DNA of 64,000 bases, taken from positions 3,410,001 through 3,474,000 of the forward strand of contig NZ_CP078091.1 in the NCBI RefSeq assembly GCF_025917005.1, in the 5' to 3' direction. The position numbers were made by a program, and so were the translations under genes. The notes beneath the pieces are model-generated. The model did not search any database, had not been told where the DNA came from, and was given only the letters and a program-made list of their open reading frames with translations. Numbering within the stretch: position 1 is the first letter of the stretch; every line of letters starts with the position of its first letter. Source of the DNA: Porphyrobacter sp. ULC335 (GTDB lineage: Bacteria > Pseudomonadota > Alphaproteobacteria > Sphingomonadales > Sphingomonadaceae). Positions 33,496 through 41,171 of this stretch are shown piece by piece.

Positions 33496-35772
33496 TCAAT
33501 CATATTCTATATCGCGTGCATCGGCCCAAGCCGACAGCTGTTCGCGCAGATTGAGTTCGGGATTGGCGAGCCATGCGGTCATCGCGGTGGTCAGTTCGGC
33601 CAGGTCGACCTTGCGCACCAATTCCTTGATCGGGCCGACCGCCGCGGGGGTGATCGAGAGGCGGCGGTAACCGATCCCCATCAGCGCCAGCGCTTCCAGC
33701 CTGCGTCCGCCCATTTCGCCGCACACGCCGATATCCACGCCGCTGCCGACGCTGTTCTGCATCACGCGGCGCAGGAAACGCAGGATCGAGGTGCTGAGCC
33801 AGTCATAACGCTCGGCCAGCTTGGGGTTGGCGCGGTCGGCCGCGAACAGGAACTGGGTCAGATCATTGGTGCCGATCGACAGGAAGCTGAGGCGCGGCAA
33901 CAGCAGGTCGAGCACCTCGGCGAGCGCAGGCACCTCCAGCATCGCGCCGAAGTGGATACGTTCGGGCAGCAGCTTCTTCTGCGCGCGCAAGTAGGCGAGC
34001 TGTTCGTCGAAGACGGTCTTGGCCGCGTCGAACTCCCAGGGTTCGGACACCATCGGGAACATGACATAGAGCGAACGCCCCGCCGCCGCTTCGAGCAGCG
34101 AGCGCGCCTGGATTTTCATCAGGCCTTCGCGTTCCAGTGCGAGGCGCAGCGCGCGCCAGCCCATCGCGGGGTTCTCGTCCTGCGCGGCAATCTCGCTGGC
34201 GAGATATGGTACCGACTTGTCGCCCCCGATGTCGACGGTGCGGAAAATCACCGGCTTGTCCCCCGCCGCCTCGAGCACATCGCGGTAGAGCCGCGTCTGG
34301 CGCTCGCGCTGCGGCAAGGTGGCCGAAACGAGGAACTGGAATTCGGTGCGGAACAGCCCGACCCCGTCTGCGCCGGTCATGGCGAGCGAGCTCATGTCGT
34401 CGCGCAGCCCGGCGTTCATCATCACCTGAATGCGGGTGCCGCAGCGGGTGAAAGGCTCGACATCGCGCAGGGATGCATAGGCCGCCTGTTTTTCCCGGCT
34501 CTTGGCAAAGCGCGCCTGAAACGCATCGGCGACCTGCGGCAGCGGGCGGACGATGGCATTGCCCGCGGTTGCATCGAGCAGGATCTCGTCGCCTTCGCGG
34601 ATCGTGCCGCGCACGGCTTTGGTCCGGCCGATCACCGGCACGTTCATGGCGCGCGCCACGATCACCACATGCGCGGTGAGCGAGCCTTCCTCGAGGATCA
34701 CGCCCTTCAGCCGCCGCTTGTCATATTCGAGCAGCTCTGCCGGACCCAGGTTGCGCGCGATCAGGATCGCGTCCTTGCGCAGTCCTTGCGAGGCCGCGGT
34801 GCCGACCTGTCCGGCGACGATCCTGAGCAGCCGGTTCGCCAGATCCTCCAGATCGTGCATCCGGTCGGCGAGCAACGGATCATCGATTTCGCGCATGCGC
34901 ATGCGGGTGTGCTGCTGCACGCGCTCGATCGCGGCTTCGGCGGTGAGGCCGCTATCGATCGCCTCGTTGATGCGCCGCGACCATCCTTCGTCGTAGGCGA
35001 ACATCTTGTAGGTCTCGAGCACCTCTTCGTGTTCGCCGCCAGCGCCGAATTCAGCCTGACTGGCGAGCGTGTCGATCTGCTCGCGCATCCGGTCGAAGGC
35101 GCGGTAGACGCGCTGACGCTCGGCCTCGGTATCTTCGGCCATCACTTGCGTAATTTCGACACGCGGCTGGTGATAGACGGCAACGCCCGCGCCCAGCCCC
35201 TTCACCAGCGTCAGGCCGGTGATGGTCTGCGGCCCGGTCTGCTCCTGAGTCAGGCCGCGCGCTTCTTCTTCATCGACCAGTTCGGCATTGGCGATCAGTT
35301 CGCTCAATACCATCGCAGTGGTCTGCAGCGCCTCGATCTCGACTTCTTCGTAACGGCGCGGTTCGACATGCTGGACGCACAGCACGCCCACCGCACGGGC
35401 GCGGTAGACGATAGGGACACCGGCAAAGGAGTGGAACTTCTCCTCGCCCGTTTCGGGGCGGTACTGGAAGTCGGGGTGGGCCTTGGCCTCGGCGAGATTG
35501 AGCGTTTCGACCTTCTGCGCAATCGCGCCGGTCAGCCCTTCACCAATTGCCATGCGGGTGACGTGCACCGCGCTCTGGTTGAGACCGCGGGTCGCGAACA
35601 GCTCGAGCATGCCCTCGCGCAGAAGGTAGATCGAGCAGACCTCGCTAGACAGGCATTCGCCGATGATTTCGACCACCTGATCGAGCTTGCCCTGCGCGTG
35701 CATGCGCGAGGCCATCACCTCGGTCAGGCGGGTCAGGATCTGGCGGGCGGAGGCGGCGGCGGACATCACCAT
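33496..35772 (-). CDS. ptsP: Phosphoenolpyruvate-protein phosphotransferase PtsP (EI-Ntr)
   Basis: A 758-residue first enzyme of the nitrogen-related PTS. An N-terminal GAF sensor domain (about 20-165) precedes the PEP-utiliser N and mobile domains with the phospho-His368 (GSLTAHVVIVARAMNVPV), and the C-terminal PEP-binding barrel (VGLFRTEFQFL, then AMLEVPALAEV, IGTNDLTQF and GVCGEMGG). EI-Ntr passes phosphate to NPr and EIIA-Ntr, controlling K+ uptake and carbon storage. The partners are not in the window. Two ATGs (35772 and 35766) are possible. In many alphaproteobacteria ptsP neighbours lysC; here the neighbour is a DUF465 gene. Confidence 0.94.
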   Translation of the reverse strand: MVMSAAASARQILTRLTEVMASRMHAQGKLDQVVEIIGECLSSEVCSIYLLREGMLELFATRGLNQSAVHVTRMAIGEGLTGAIAQKVETLNLAEAKAHPDFQYRPETGEEKFHSFAGVPIVYRARAVGVLCVQHVEPRRYEEVEIEALQTTAMVLSELIANAELVDEEEARGLTQEQTGPQTITGLTLVKGLGAGVAVYHQPRVEITQVMAEDTEAERQRVYRAFDRMREQIDTLASQAEFGAGGEHEEVLETYKMFAYDEGWSRRINEAIDSGLTAEAAIERVQQHTRMRMREIDDPLLADRMHDLEDLANRLLRIVAGQVGTAASQGLRKDAILIARNLGPAELLEYDKRRLKGVILEEGSLTAHVVIVARAMNVPVIGRTKAVRGTIREGDEILLDATAGNAIVRPLPQVADAFQARFAKSREKQAAYASLRDVEPFTRCGTRIQVMMNAGLRDDMSSLAMTGADGVGLFRTEFQFLVSATLPQRERQTRLYRDVLEAAGDKPVIFRTVDIGGDKSVPYLASEIAAQDENPAMGWRALRLALEREGLMKIQARSLLEAAAGRSLYVMFPMVSEPWEFDAAKTVFDEQLAYLRAQKKLLPERIHFGAMLEVPALAEVLDLLLPRLSFLSIGTNDLTQFLFAADRANPKLAERYDWLSTSILRFLRRVMQNSVGSGVDIGVCGEMGGRRLEALALMGIGYRRLSITPAAVGPIKELVRKVDLAELTTAMTAWLANPELNLREQLSAWADARDIEYD

Positions 35773-35851
35773 GCCGGTTTACGGGTGCGGCCTGTAACCT
35801 GCAATGGTGCAGATGACGAAACCCCCGCCGCTCCGCCCTTTGATCAGGGCG

Positions 35852-36019
35852 TCAATGTCCCGAGATTTCTTCCTTCAATCGCAGCTTCTGCTTCTTGAGA
35901 GACTGGATCATCGCGGTGTCGGGCACGGGCCGGGCCATTTCCTGGCGCAGGCGGGCCTCAAGGCCGGCGTGCTTGCTCTGGAGGGCGTGGAGGTGGGAAG
36001 ACACTGCGGTCGATGCCAT
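35852..36019 (-). CDS. DUF465 (YdcH-like) small coiled-coil protein
   Basis: A 55-residue helical hairpin protein: SSHLHALQSKHAGLEARLRQ, a PDTAMIQSLKKQKLRLKEEI core and an acidic end. DUF465 members share the pattern LK-x-KLxLKEEI with unknown function. AGGAGA lies 7 nt before the ATG at 36019, which sets this start inside a longer open frame. It is divergent from a second DUF465 gene (36303). Confidence 0.88.
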   Translation of the reverse strand: MASTAVSSHLHALQSKHAGLEARLRQEMARPVPDTAMIQSLKKQKLRLKEEISGH

Positions 36020-36302
36020 TATGCGTTCTCCTATCGTAGCGGGGGGATGCCCCCGGACAGGCGACTCGGCACATGACGCGGCCGAGCCGCAGGTTCGAAA
36101 GAACCACAGCGAGGGTAACTTGCAAAGCCCTGATGGATCGTAAATCGGCGCATCCGTATGTGGCTGAGACGAACCGCGTCGCAGCATTCGTTTCGCAACG
36201 GCGTGAAAACTGTGTGTGACATCTACCAAAGCATCACGGGAACGCGTAGCGCAGCGCTGCATTTGGGCGGCAGTGGCCGCGGTGAAGGAATCAGGGGCAA
36301 GG

Positions 36303-36512
36303 ATGACCGAGCAAGAGCTCCGGAAAACGCTCGAACTGCTCAAGACCGAGCACCGCGATCTCGACGCTGCGATTGCCGCGTTGACCGATGCGGCGCGCGC
36401 CAGTGCGACGGCCGACATGCTCCAGATCGCGCGCCTCAAGAAGCGCAAACTGCGCTTGAAGGACCAGATCGCGATCATCGAGGACACGCTGCTGCCGGAT
36501 ATCATCGCCTGA
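36303..36512 (+). CDS. DUF465 (YdcH-like) small coiled-coil protein, second copy
   Basis: A 69-residue helical protein with the same DUF465 core (EHRDLDAAIAALTDAARASA, then IARLKKRKLRLKDQIAIIED). Compared with its divergent neighbour it keeps the KKxKLRLK motif but differs elsewhere, so it is an old paralogue rather than a recent copy. AGGGGCAAGG directly precedes the ATG. The 283-bp gap between the two genes (36020-36302) contains no further gene that I can see. Confidence 0.88.
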   Translation: MTEQELRKTLELLKTEHRDLDAAIAALTDAARASATADMLQIARLKKRKLRLKDQIAIIEDTLLPDIIA

Positions 36513-36620
36513 TTTGACGGGGTGCCGCCTTGGGCCGCCTGCGTCGCGCGCCAGCGTGATCGAAAACAGACGTGGTTACCGATCGGTCAATTCTGTTCCC
36601 GTAAGGGACGGATGTGAAAA

Positions 36621-36635
36621 TTACTTGGAAAGTAA
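36621..36635. promoter_or_regulatory. Palindrome upstream of rcdA
   Basis: TTACTT-GGA-AAGTAA is a perfect 15-bp inverted repeat centred about 58 bp before the rcdA ATG, in the right place for an operator. The regulator is unknown. Confidence 0.4.
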
Positions 36636-36685
36636 CCATGCTCGTATGGCGAGCCCGGCGCTAGCGGCGTAGTCTTGCGCGCAAC

Positions 36686-37147
36686 ATGGCTCGCACCACC
36701 AACCTCACACGCCCGATCATCGAGGCGCTCTACACCGAAGCGCTTGTTCTCGCTGACGATGTCCGCGCAGTCTTCGCCGCCGGCGTGCGCGAACCGCTGG
36801 CCGGAGAGGACGCCTTTATGCGCCTCGCCCTGTCGACCGAGGGGCTCAAGACCACCACCCGGATGATGCACGTGCTCGCCTGGCTGCTGAACCAGCGGGC
36901 GCTGTTTCAGGGGGAACTGAGCGAGAGTCAGGTACGCCTGCATGGCGCGCTACCGGCTGACCGCCTGTCGGACGAGACCCAACTCGCACTGCTCGAACCG
37001 GAAACCCGCGAGCTGATCGCCGATACCGAACGGCTGCACCGGCGCATTGCCCGGCTGGACGAGGCATGGCGTCAGAATTTCGAAACGACCTCCCCGGCCC
37101 GGGCTTTTCAGGACCGGATCGGCCAGACATTCGGACGGGCAGGTTAG
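36686..37147 (+). CDS. rcdA: RcdA-like adaptor (DUF1465)
   Basis: A 153-residue helical protein of the DUF1465 family. In Caulobacter the member RcdA helps ClpXP degrade CtrA and other cell-cycle regulators at the pole. The family core is visible: ALYTEALVLADDVRAVF (about 13-29) and STEGLKTTTRMMHVLAWLL (about 50-68) with a conserved Arg-Met-Met-x4-WLL, then a three-helix bundle end. Followed at once by the parS-containing intergenic element. The ATG at 36686 is the only start before the core. Function is inferred from the Caulobacter protein. Confidence 0.85.
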   Translation: MARTTNLTRPIIEALYTEALVLADDVRAVFAAGVREPLAGEDAFMRLALSTEGLKTTTRMMHVLAWLLNQRALFQGELSESQVRLHGALPADRLSDETQLALLEPETRELIADTERLHRRIARLDEAWRQNFETTSPARAFQDRIGQTFGRAG

Positions 37148-37164
37148 CCCGCCCCCTTCGTCGC

Positions 37165-37180
37165 TGTTTCACGTGAAACA
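37165..37180. promoter_or_regulatory. parS site (ParB-binding centromere)
   Basis: TGTTTCACGTGAAACA, a perfect 16-bp palindrome, fits the bacterial parS consensus TGTTNCACGTGNAACA exactly and equals the Caulobacter form. It lies 18 nt after the rcdA stop codon, between the convergent ends of rcdA and glpK. No parB gene is in the window. The phased GGGTCT array begins 14 bp to the right. Confidence 0.9.
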
Positions 37181-37193
37181 CCGTGGCGGGAAG

Positions 37194-37242
37194 GGGTCTG
37201 GACGGGTCTAGAGGGGGTCTAAGAGGGGTCTGGCTGGGGTCT
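37194..37242 (+). repeat. Phased GGGTCT array next to parS (element copy 2)
   Basis: Five copies of GGGTCT start at 37194, 37204, 37215, 37226 and 37237, i.e. spaced 10, 11, 11 and 11 bp. Spacers are variable but often begin GG or AAG. The array ends 46 bp before the glpK stop. Nothing else is visible in the 140-bp intergenic gap. Confidence 0.85.
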
Positions 37243-37287
37243 AACACCCTGCAAGACGCCTCAAGACCCGGTCGGAACGCGAAACCG

Positions 37288-38760
37288 TCAAGCCGCAGCC
37301 AGAGCCTTTTTCCACGCCGCCAGCCGCGCGTCGCGCACGCCATCGTCCATCTGCGGCTCGAAGCTCGCCAACCGCCCGCGCATCGCTTGCGCTGCCGTGC
37401 CGAGATCGGGGTACATCCCCGCCCCGCACGCCGCCAGCATCGCTGCGCCAAGCGCTGTCGTCTCGACAAACCCGGGCCGCTCGACGGGGATGCCGAGCAT
37501 GTCGGCCAGATCCTGCGCCATCCAGTCATTGGCGGACATCCCGCCATCGATCCTGAGCGTCTGCCACGGCGCGCCATCGGCGGTGAAGGCCGCGCACAGG
37601 TCGTGTGTCTGGTGCGCCATTGCCTCCAGCGCGGCGCGCGCGAGTTCCGCCTTCCCGCTCGCGAAGCTCAGGCCCGCAACCACCCCGCGCGCCTCGGCCC
37701 GCCAATGCGGCGCGCCCAAACCGGCCAGCGCAGGCACGATCACCACCCCGCCGCTATCGGGGATCGACCGCGCCAGCGCCTCGGTCTCCTCGGCCACCTG
37801 CACGATGCCGAGCGAATCCCGCAGCCATTGCACAAGGCTGCCCGCCACGAAGACAGATCCTTCGATGGCATAGGTGCGCTGCCCATCAAGCTGGGTCAGC
37901 ACCGTACCGAGCAGGCGGTTGGTCGAGCGCGGGATGCGGCGGCCCTGACAGGTCAGCACGAAAGCCCCGGTGCCAAAGGTTGCCTTGGTCTGGCCGGGCG
38001 CGAGGCACGCCTGCCCGATGGTTGCCGCCTGCTGGTCGCCCGCCAAGCCGGTGATCGGGATGGAGCCTCCGAACAGGTCAGCCGCGGTCACCGCGAGCGG
38101 CCCCGCCATGTCGACCACGCCGGGCAGACTGGCGAGCGGGACGCCCAGCAATTCGCACAGCTCCTCGTTGAACTGGTCGTCCTCCAGCCCCATCAGCAGC
38201 GTGCGGCTGGCATTGGAGGCGTCGGTAATATGCGCCGCCCCGCCGGTGAGCTTGAACACCAGCCAGCTTTCGACCGTGCCGAAGGCCAGCGTGCCCCGCT
38301 CCGCCGCCGCCCGAACCTCGGGCACATTGTCGAGCATCCAGCGCATCTTGGTGCCGGAGAAATAGGGGTCGAGCAGCAGGCCGGTACGCTCCTGCACGCC
38401 CGCCTCGTGGCCGGCTTCGCGCAGCTCCAAGCAGAAGGGTTCGGTGCGGCGATCCTGCCAGACGATGGCGTTGGTGAGCGGCTCGCCGGTCGCGCGGTCC
38501 CAAGCCACCACGGTTTCGCGCTGGTTGGTGATACCGATCGCGGCAATGCTCGCCGCCCCGCCCGCCTTGGGCACGACCTCCTGCGCACAGGCGAGCGTCT
38601 TCTCCCAGATCTCGCGCGGGTCATGCTCCACCCAGCCGCTTTGCGGATAGTGCTGGGTCAGCGGCTCCTGCGCGCTGGCGACCAGCACGCCGTCACTCGC
38701 GAACAGCATCGCGCGGGTGGATGTGGTGCCCTCGTCGAGGACGAGGATGTAGTCAGCCAT
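37288..38760 (-). CDS. glpK: Glycerol kinase
   Basis: A 490-residue FGGY kinase forming sn-glycerol 3-phosphate from glycerol and ATP. The start MADYILVLDEGTTSTRAMLF shows the ATP phosphate-1 motif. NQRETVVAWD, LDPYFSGTKMRWMLDNV, GLAGDQQAATIGQ and FGTGAFVL are all typical, and the C-terminal FGGY region includes DGGMSANDWMAQD. Length is normal. AGAGGAA lies about 7 nt before the ATG at 38760. No glycerol facilitator or glpD is nearby. Its stop lies near the parS element. Confidence 0.95.
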   Translation of the reverse strand: MADYILVLDEGTTSTRAMLFASDGVLVASAQEPLTQHYPQSGWVEHDPREIWEKTLACAQEVVPKAGGAASIAAIGITNQRETVVAWDRATGEPLTNAIVWQDRRTEPFCLELREAGHEAGVQERTGLLLDPYFSGTKMRWMLDNVPEVRAAAERGTLAFGTVESWLVFKLTGGAAHITDASNASRTLLMGLEDDQFNEELCELLGVPLASLPGVVDMAGPLAVTAADLFGGSIPITGLAGDQQAATIGQACLAPGQTKATFGTGAFVLTCQGRRIPRSTNRLLGTVLTQLDGQRTYAIEGSVFVAGSLVQWLRDSLGIVQVAEETEALARSIPDSGGVVIVPALAGLGAPHWRAEARGVVAGLSFASGKAELARAALEAMAHQTHDLCAAFTADGAPWQTLRIDGGMSANDWMAQDLADMLGIPVERPGFVETTALGAAMLAACGAGMYPDLGTAAQAMRGRLASFEPQMDDGVRDARLAAWKKALAAA

Positions 38761-38816
38761 GGGGTATTCCTCTCTCCGGCGTGACATCTGCCACGGCGCT
38801 CGCCATATGCAAGGCC

Positions 38817-39701
38817 ATGGTCACGATCCCTCCCCAGCCCTGGCCCACCGGCCTTGCCGAAGATGTCGAGCCGCTGGTGCGCCGCGTGCTGGCGCCCAAC
38901 CCTTCGCCCTATACCTTCACCGGCACCCAGACCTATGTCGTGGGCGATCCACAAGGGCCGGATTGCGCGGTGATCGACCCCGGCCCGAACGAGCCTGCGC
39001 ATATCGATGCGATCATCGCCGCTGTCGCCGGGCGCAAGGTGGTGGCGATCATGTGCACCCACACCCACCGCGACCACTCCCCCGCCGCCGCGCCGCTGGC
39101 AGAGCGGACCGGCGCGCCGATCGTCGGCTGCGCGCCGCTGATGCTGCAAGTCGCAGGCCCGCGTTCGGACGAGGCCTTCGATCCCACCTATGCGCCTGAC
39201 CGCGTGCTGACCGATGGCGAGGCGATGCGCGGCACCGGCTGGACGCTCACCGCCGTTGCCACGCCGGGTCACACTTCCAACCACCTGTGCTTCGCCCTCG
39301 AAGAGAGCGGCGCGTTGTTCACCGGCGATCACGTGATGGGCTGGTCAACCAGTGTCGTCATCCCGCCCGATGGCGACATGGGCGACTATATGGCGAGCCT
39401 CGACAAGCTGATGGCGCGCGAAGACGTGCGCTACCATTCGGCCCACGGCGCCGCGATCGAGAAACCGCGCCAGCTGGTGCGCGGCATGATCGGCCACCGC
39501 CGCCAGCGCGAAAACCAGATCCTGCGCCTGCTGGGCGAGGCCGCGCGGCCTGTCAGCGCCTTCATCCCCGATATGTACAAGGGCCTCGACCCGCGCCTGA
39601 TCGGGGCGGCGGAGATGAGCGTCACCGCGCACCTGCTCGATCTGGAAAAGCGGGGTCTGGCGGCGTGTGACGGCGGCCGTTGGGCGCTGGCCAGCAGCTA
39701 G
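38817..39701 (+). CDS. Metallo-beta-lactamase-fold hydrolase
   Basis: A 294-residue MBL-superfamily protein. Metal ligands are visible: THTHRDHSPA (HxHxDH, about 75-84), PGHTSNH, TGDHVMGW (Asp) and SAHGAAI. A C-terminal helical/winged region (about 235-294) holds IGHRRQRENQILRLLGE, like the LACTB2/RNase-type subgroup of hydrolases. Substrate is unknown. The ATG at 38817 (MVTIPPQPWPTGLAEDV) is favoured over a longer upstream frame. Its 3' half is partially duplicated at 40901-41060. Divergent from glpK. Confidence 0.88.
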   Translation: MVTIPPQPWPTGLAEDVEPLVRRVLAPNPSPYTFTGTQTYVVGDPQGPDCAVIDPGPNEPAHIDAIIAAVAGRKVVAIMCTHTHRDHSPAAAPLAERTGAPIVGCAPLMLQVAGPRSDEAFDPTYAPDRVLTDGEAMRGTGWTLTAVATPGHTSNHLCFALEESGALFTGDHVMGWSTSVVIPPDGDMGDYMASLDKLMAREDVRYHSAHGAAIEKPRQLVRGMIGHRRQRENQILRLLGEAARPVSAFIPDMYKGLDPRLIGAAEMSVTAHLLDLEKRGLAACDGGRWALASS

Positions 39702-39714
39702 CCCGCAAGCGGCC

Positions 39715-40527
39715 CTATGAGTCGCATTTGACCAAGGCGTAGCCCACGCCCCGTTCGCACCGGATTTCGTAGTTCTTCAGGCGGCGGCGCAGATTGTGGA
39801 TTCTGACTGTCAGCGAATCCAGTCGGAATTCGCCCGAATGGAAATCGTAAGCGGCCAGATCACGATAGCGCAGCACTTGCCCCATGTTGTCGAACAATTG
39901 CCGGAGCAACGTGAAATGCAGACTGTGAACCCGGCCATCGAGGTTTTCGTCGCAGAACGTTTCGAACGCCACGTCACCGCGTAATGCGCTGTTGTATTGC
40001 ATCTGACGGCTGCACTGGGACTGGATGCGCAAGAGGATTTCCGAGGGTTTCATGCGCGTGTCGAAAACGTCGTCGAACAGGAAGCGCATTAGCGAGGCCC
40101 TGGCCTGCGGATTGGACTCGGTCATGATCGCATAACAAAGCTTTGTCTGGGCAAAGTCCTTGATTTCGCGGAACGCCCGCTTGGCACGCGCGACATCGTC
40201 AACCAGCACGATGATTATGCTGTAATCGCCCAATTGGCTGGAAAAGCCCCTGATATCATCGGTCGTCACGGGGTAGACCGCCGTTGGCCCGAACGTCGAC
40301 AGAACAAACTGGCTAAGCGCTGTTCCGACCTGATTTCCCACCGCCACGAACCGAGCGGCTGCGCCAAGAATGCGCTCCATCGCGCAAGTCCCCTGCTGGT
40401 TTATGGCATACCACCCCATCGCGGCGAGAGGGTCGGAGTTAAATGCGAATATGCGGCCATCTTCGTCCATGCCGGAATGATGGACAACAGAACCGACATT
40501 ATCCTGAATCACCTGATACTTTGCCAT
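39715..40527 (-). CDS. Regulator with receiver-like region and OmpR-type winged helix
   Basis: A 270-residue protein. The C-terminal 90 residues form an OmpR/PhoB-type winged helix (LHFTLLRQLFDNMGQVLRYR, SLTVRIHNLRRRLKNYEI, CERGVGYAL). The middle (about 95-180: DYSIIIVLVDDVARAKRAF, LCYAIMTESNPQA) resembles a receiver fold, but I see no clear phosphoacceptor Asp with its acid pair, so it may be a pseudo-receiver. The first 90 residues match nothing I know. No histidine kinase is adjacent. It is preceded by a very AT-rich promoter region and lies between the MBL gene and its decayed duplicate, which suggests acquisition. The ATG at 40527 (MAKYQVIQDN) has AAGG about 11 nt upstream. Confidence 0.75.
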   Translation of the reverse strand: MAKYQVIQDNVGSVVHHSGMDEDGRIFAFNSDPLAAMGWYAINQQGTCAMERILGAAARFVAVGNQVGTALSQFVLSTFGPTAVYPVTTDDIRGFSSQLGDYSIIIVLVDDVARAKRAFREIKDFAQTKLCYAIMTESNPQARASLMRFLFDDVFDTRMKPSEILLRIQSQCSRQMQYNSALRGDVAFETFCDENLDGRVHSLHFTLLRQLFDNMGQVLRYRDLAAYDFHSGEFRLDSLTVRIHNLRRRLKNYEIRCERGVGYALVKCDS

Positions 40528-40620
40528 GATGAACCGACCTTGCCTTAAATCGGCTCCCCTTCCCGAAATGAAGGACAGCCTGTCTGTAGCGGCTATGCGG
40601 TGCCATTGTAGAGAAGCTAT

Positions 40621-40740
40621 TGTTAATCCCAACTCATCGCAAATGTATAACATACTTAAATCAAAGATTAAATGGTTTTCCCGTTAGTTAAATCAAACAC
40701 TCGATTATCTAAATTGCCATGAGTATTATTACGCATGTTT
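40621..40740. other. AT-rich promoter region of the winged-helix regulator
   Basis: Hand count gives 36 G+C of 120 (30%) here, the lowest in the window. The 10-mer TTAAATCAAA occurs twice in direct orientation (40656-40665 and 40688-40697), 32 bp apart, about three helical turns, as expected for repeated sites of an OmpR-type regulator. No gene is visible in 40528-40900. Confidence 0.55.
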
Positions 40741-40900
40741 CCCCCTAGAGCGGTAAGCAGGAAGCAGCCGCGGCCCTAACCGGATCACGCACATCGTCAG
40801 AGCGTGCGAGACACGCCCGCATGTTCGGTTCGCGGCCCTCCACCACATGCCGAGTCGGCCAAGCCACCGGTGAACAGCGCGTCATGGCGACAGGCAGCTT

Positions 40901-41099
40901 TTCGCTCGAAGAGAGCGGCGCGCTGTTTACCGGCGATCACGTGATGGGCTGGTCAACCAGCGTCGTCATCCCCGATATGTACAAGGGCCTCGACCCGCGT
41001 CTGATCGGGGCGGCGGAGATGAGCGTCACCGCGCACCTGCTCGATCTGGAAAAGCGCGGAATGGCGCACCGTGACGGCGAGGTCTGGCACACCGCCTAA
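40901..41099 (+). pseudogene. Decayed partial duplicate of the MBL hydrolase gene
   Basis: Bases 40901-41060 repeat the 3' half of the MBL gene with few differences: the LEESGALFTGDHVMGWSTSV block joins directly to PDMYKGLDPRLIGAAEMSV. The bases corresponding to 39358-39561 of the intact gene (204 bp, 68 codons) are missing, and in the intact gene both deletion ends carry TCATCCC. The catalytic N-terminal half is absent. The last 13 residues (GMAHRDGEVWHTA) differ from the intact copy. The frame is still open but cannot encode an active enzyme. Confidence 0.85.
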
Positions 41100-41171
41100 C
41101 CGCGCCGCTTGCCCTGACCGCCGTTCCATGGTCTGATTGACGAAGGGGCGCGTGATCGGGGGATCAAGCAT

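Noticed and set aside
33391..35898. Long plus-strand open frame (835 codons) opposite ptsP
   Set aside because: It is the antisense shadow of ptsP. GC-rich codons leave the opposite strand open; the encoded text is low-complexity and matches nothing, while ptsP has full domain motifs.
37194..37242. GGGTCT arrays as a CRISPR array
   Set aside because: The repeats are 6 nt at 11-bp steps, far too short for CRISPR repeats and spacers, and no cas genes are present.
37183..38784. Plus-strand frame (533 codons) opposite glpK
   Set aside because: An antisense shadow of glpK without ribosome site or recognisable domain.
39331..39345. ATCACGTGAT in the MBL gene as another parS
   Set aside because: It shares only the CACGTG centre; the flanking TGTTT/AAACA arms are absent.
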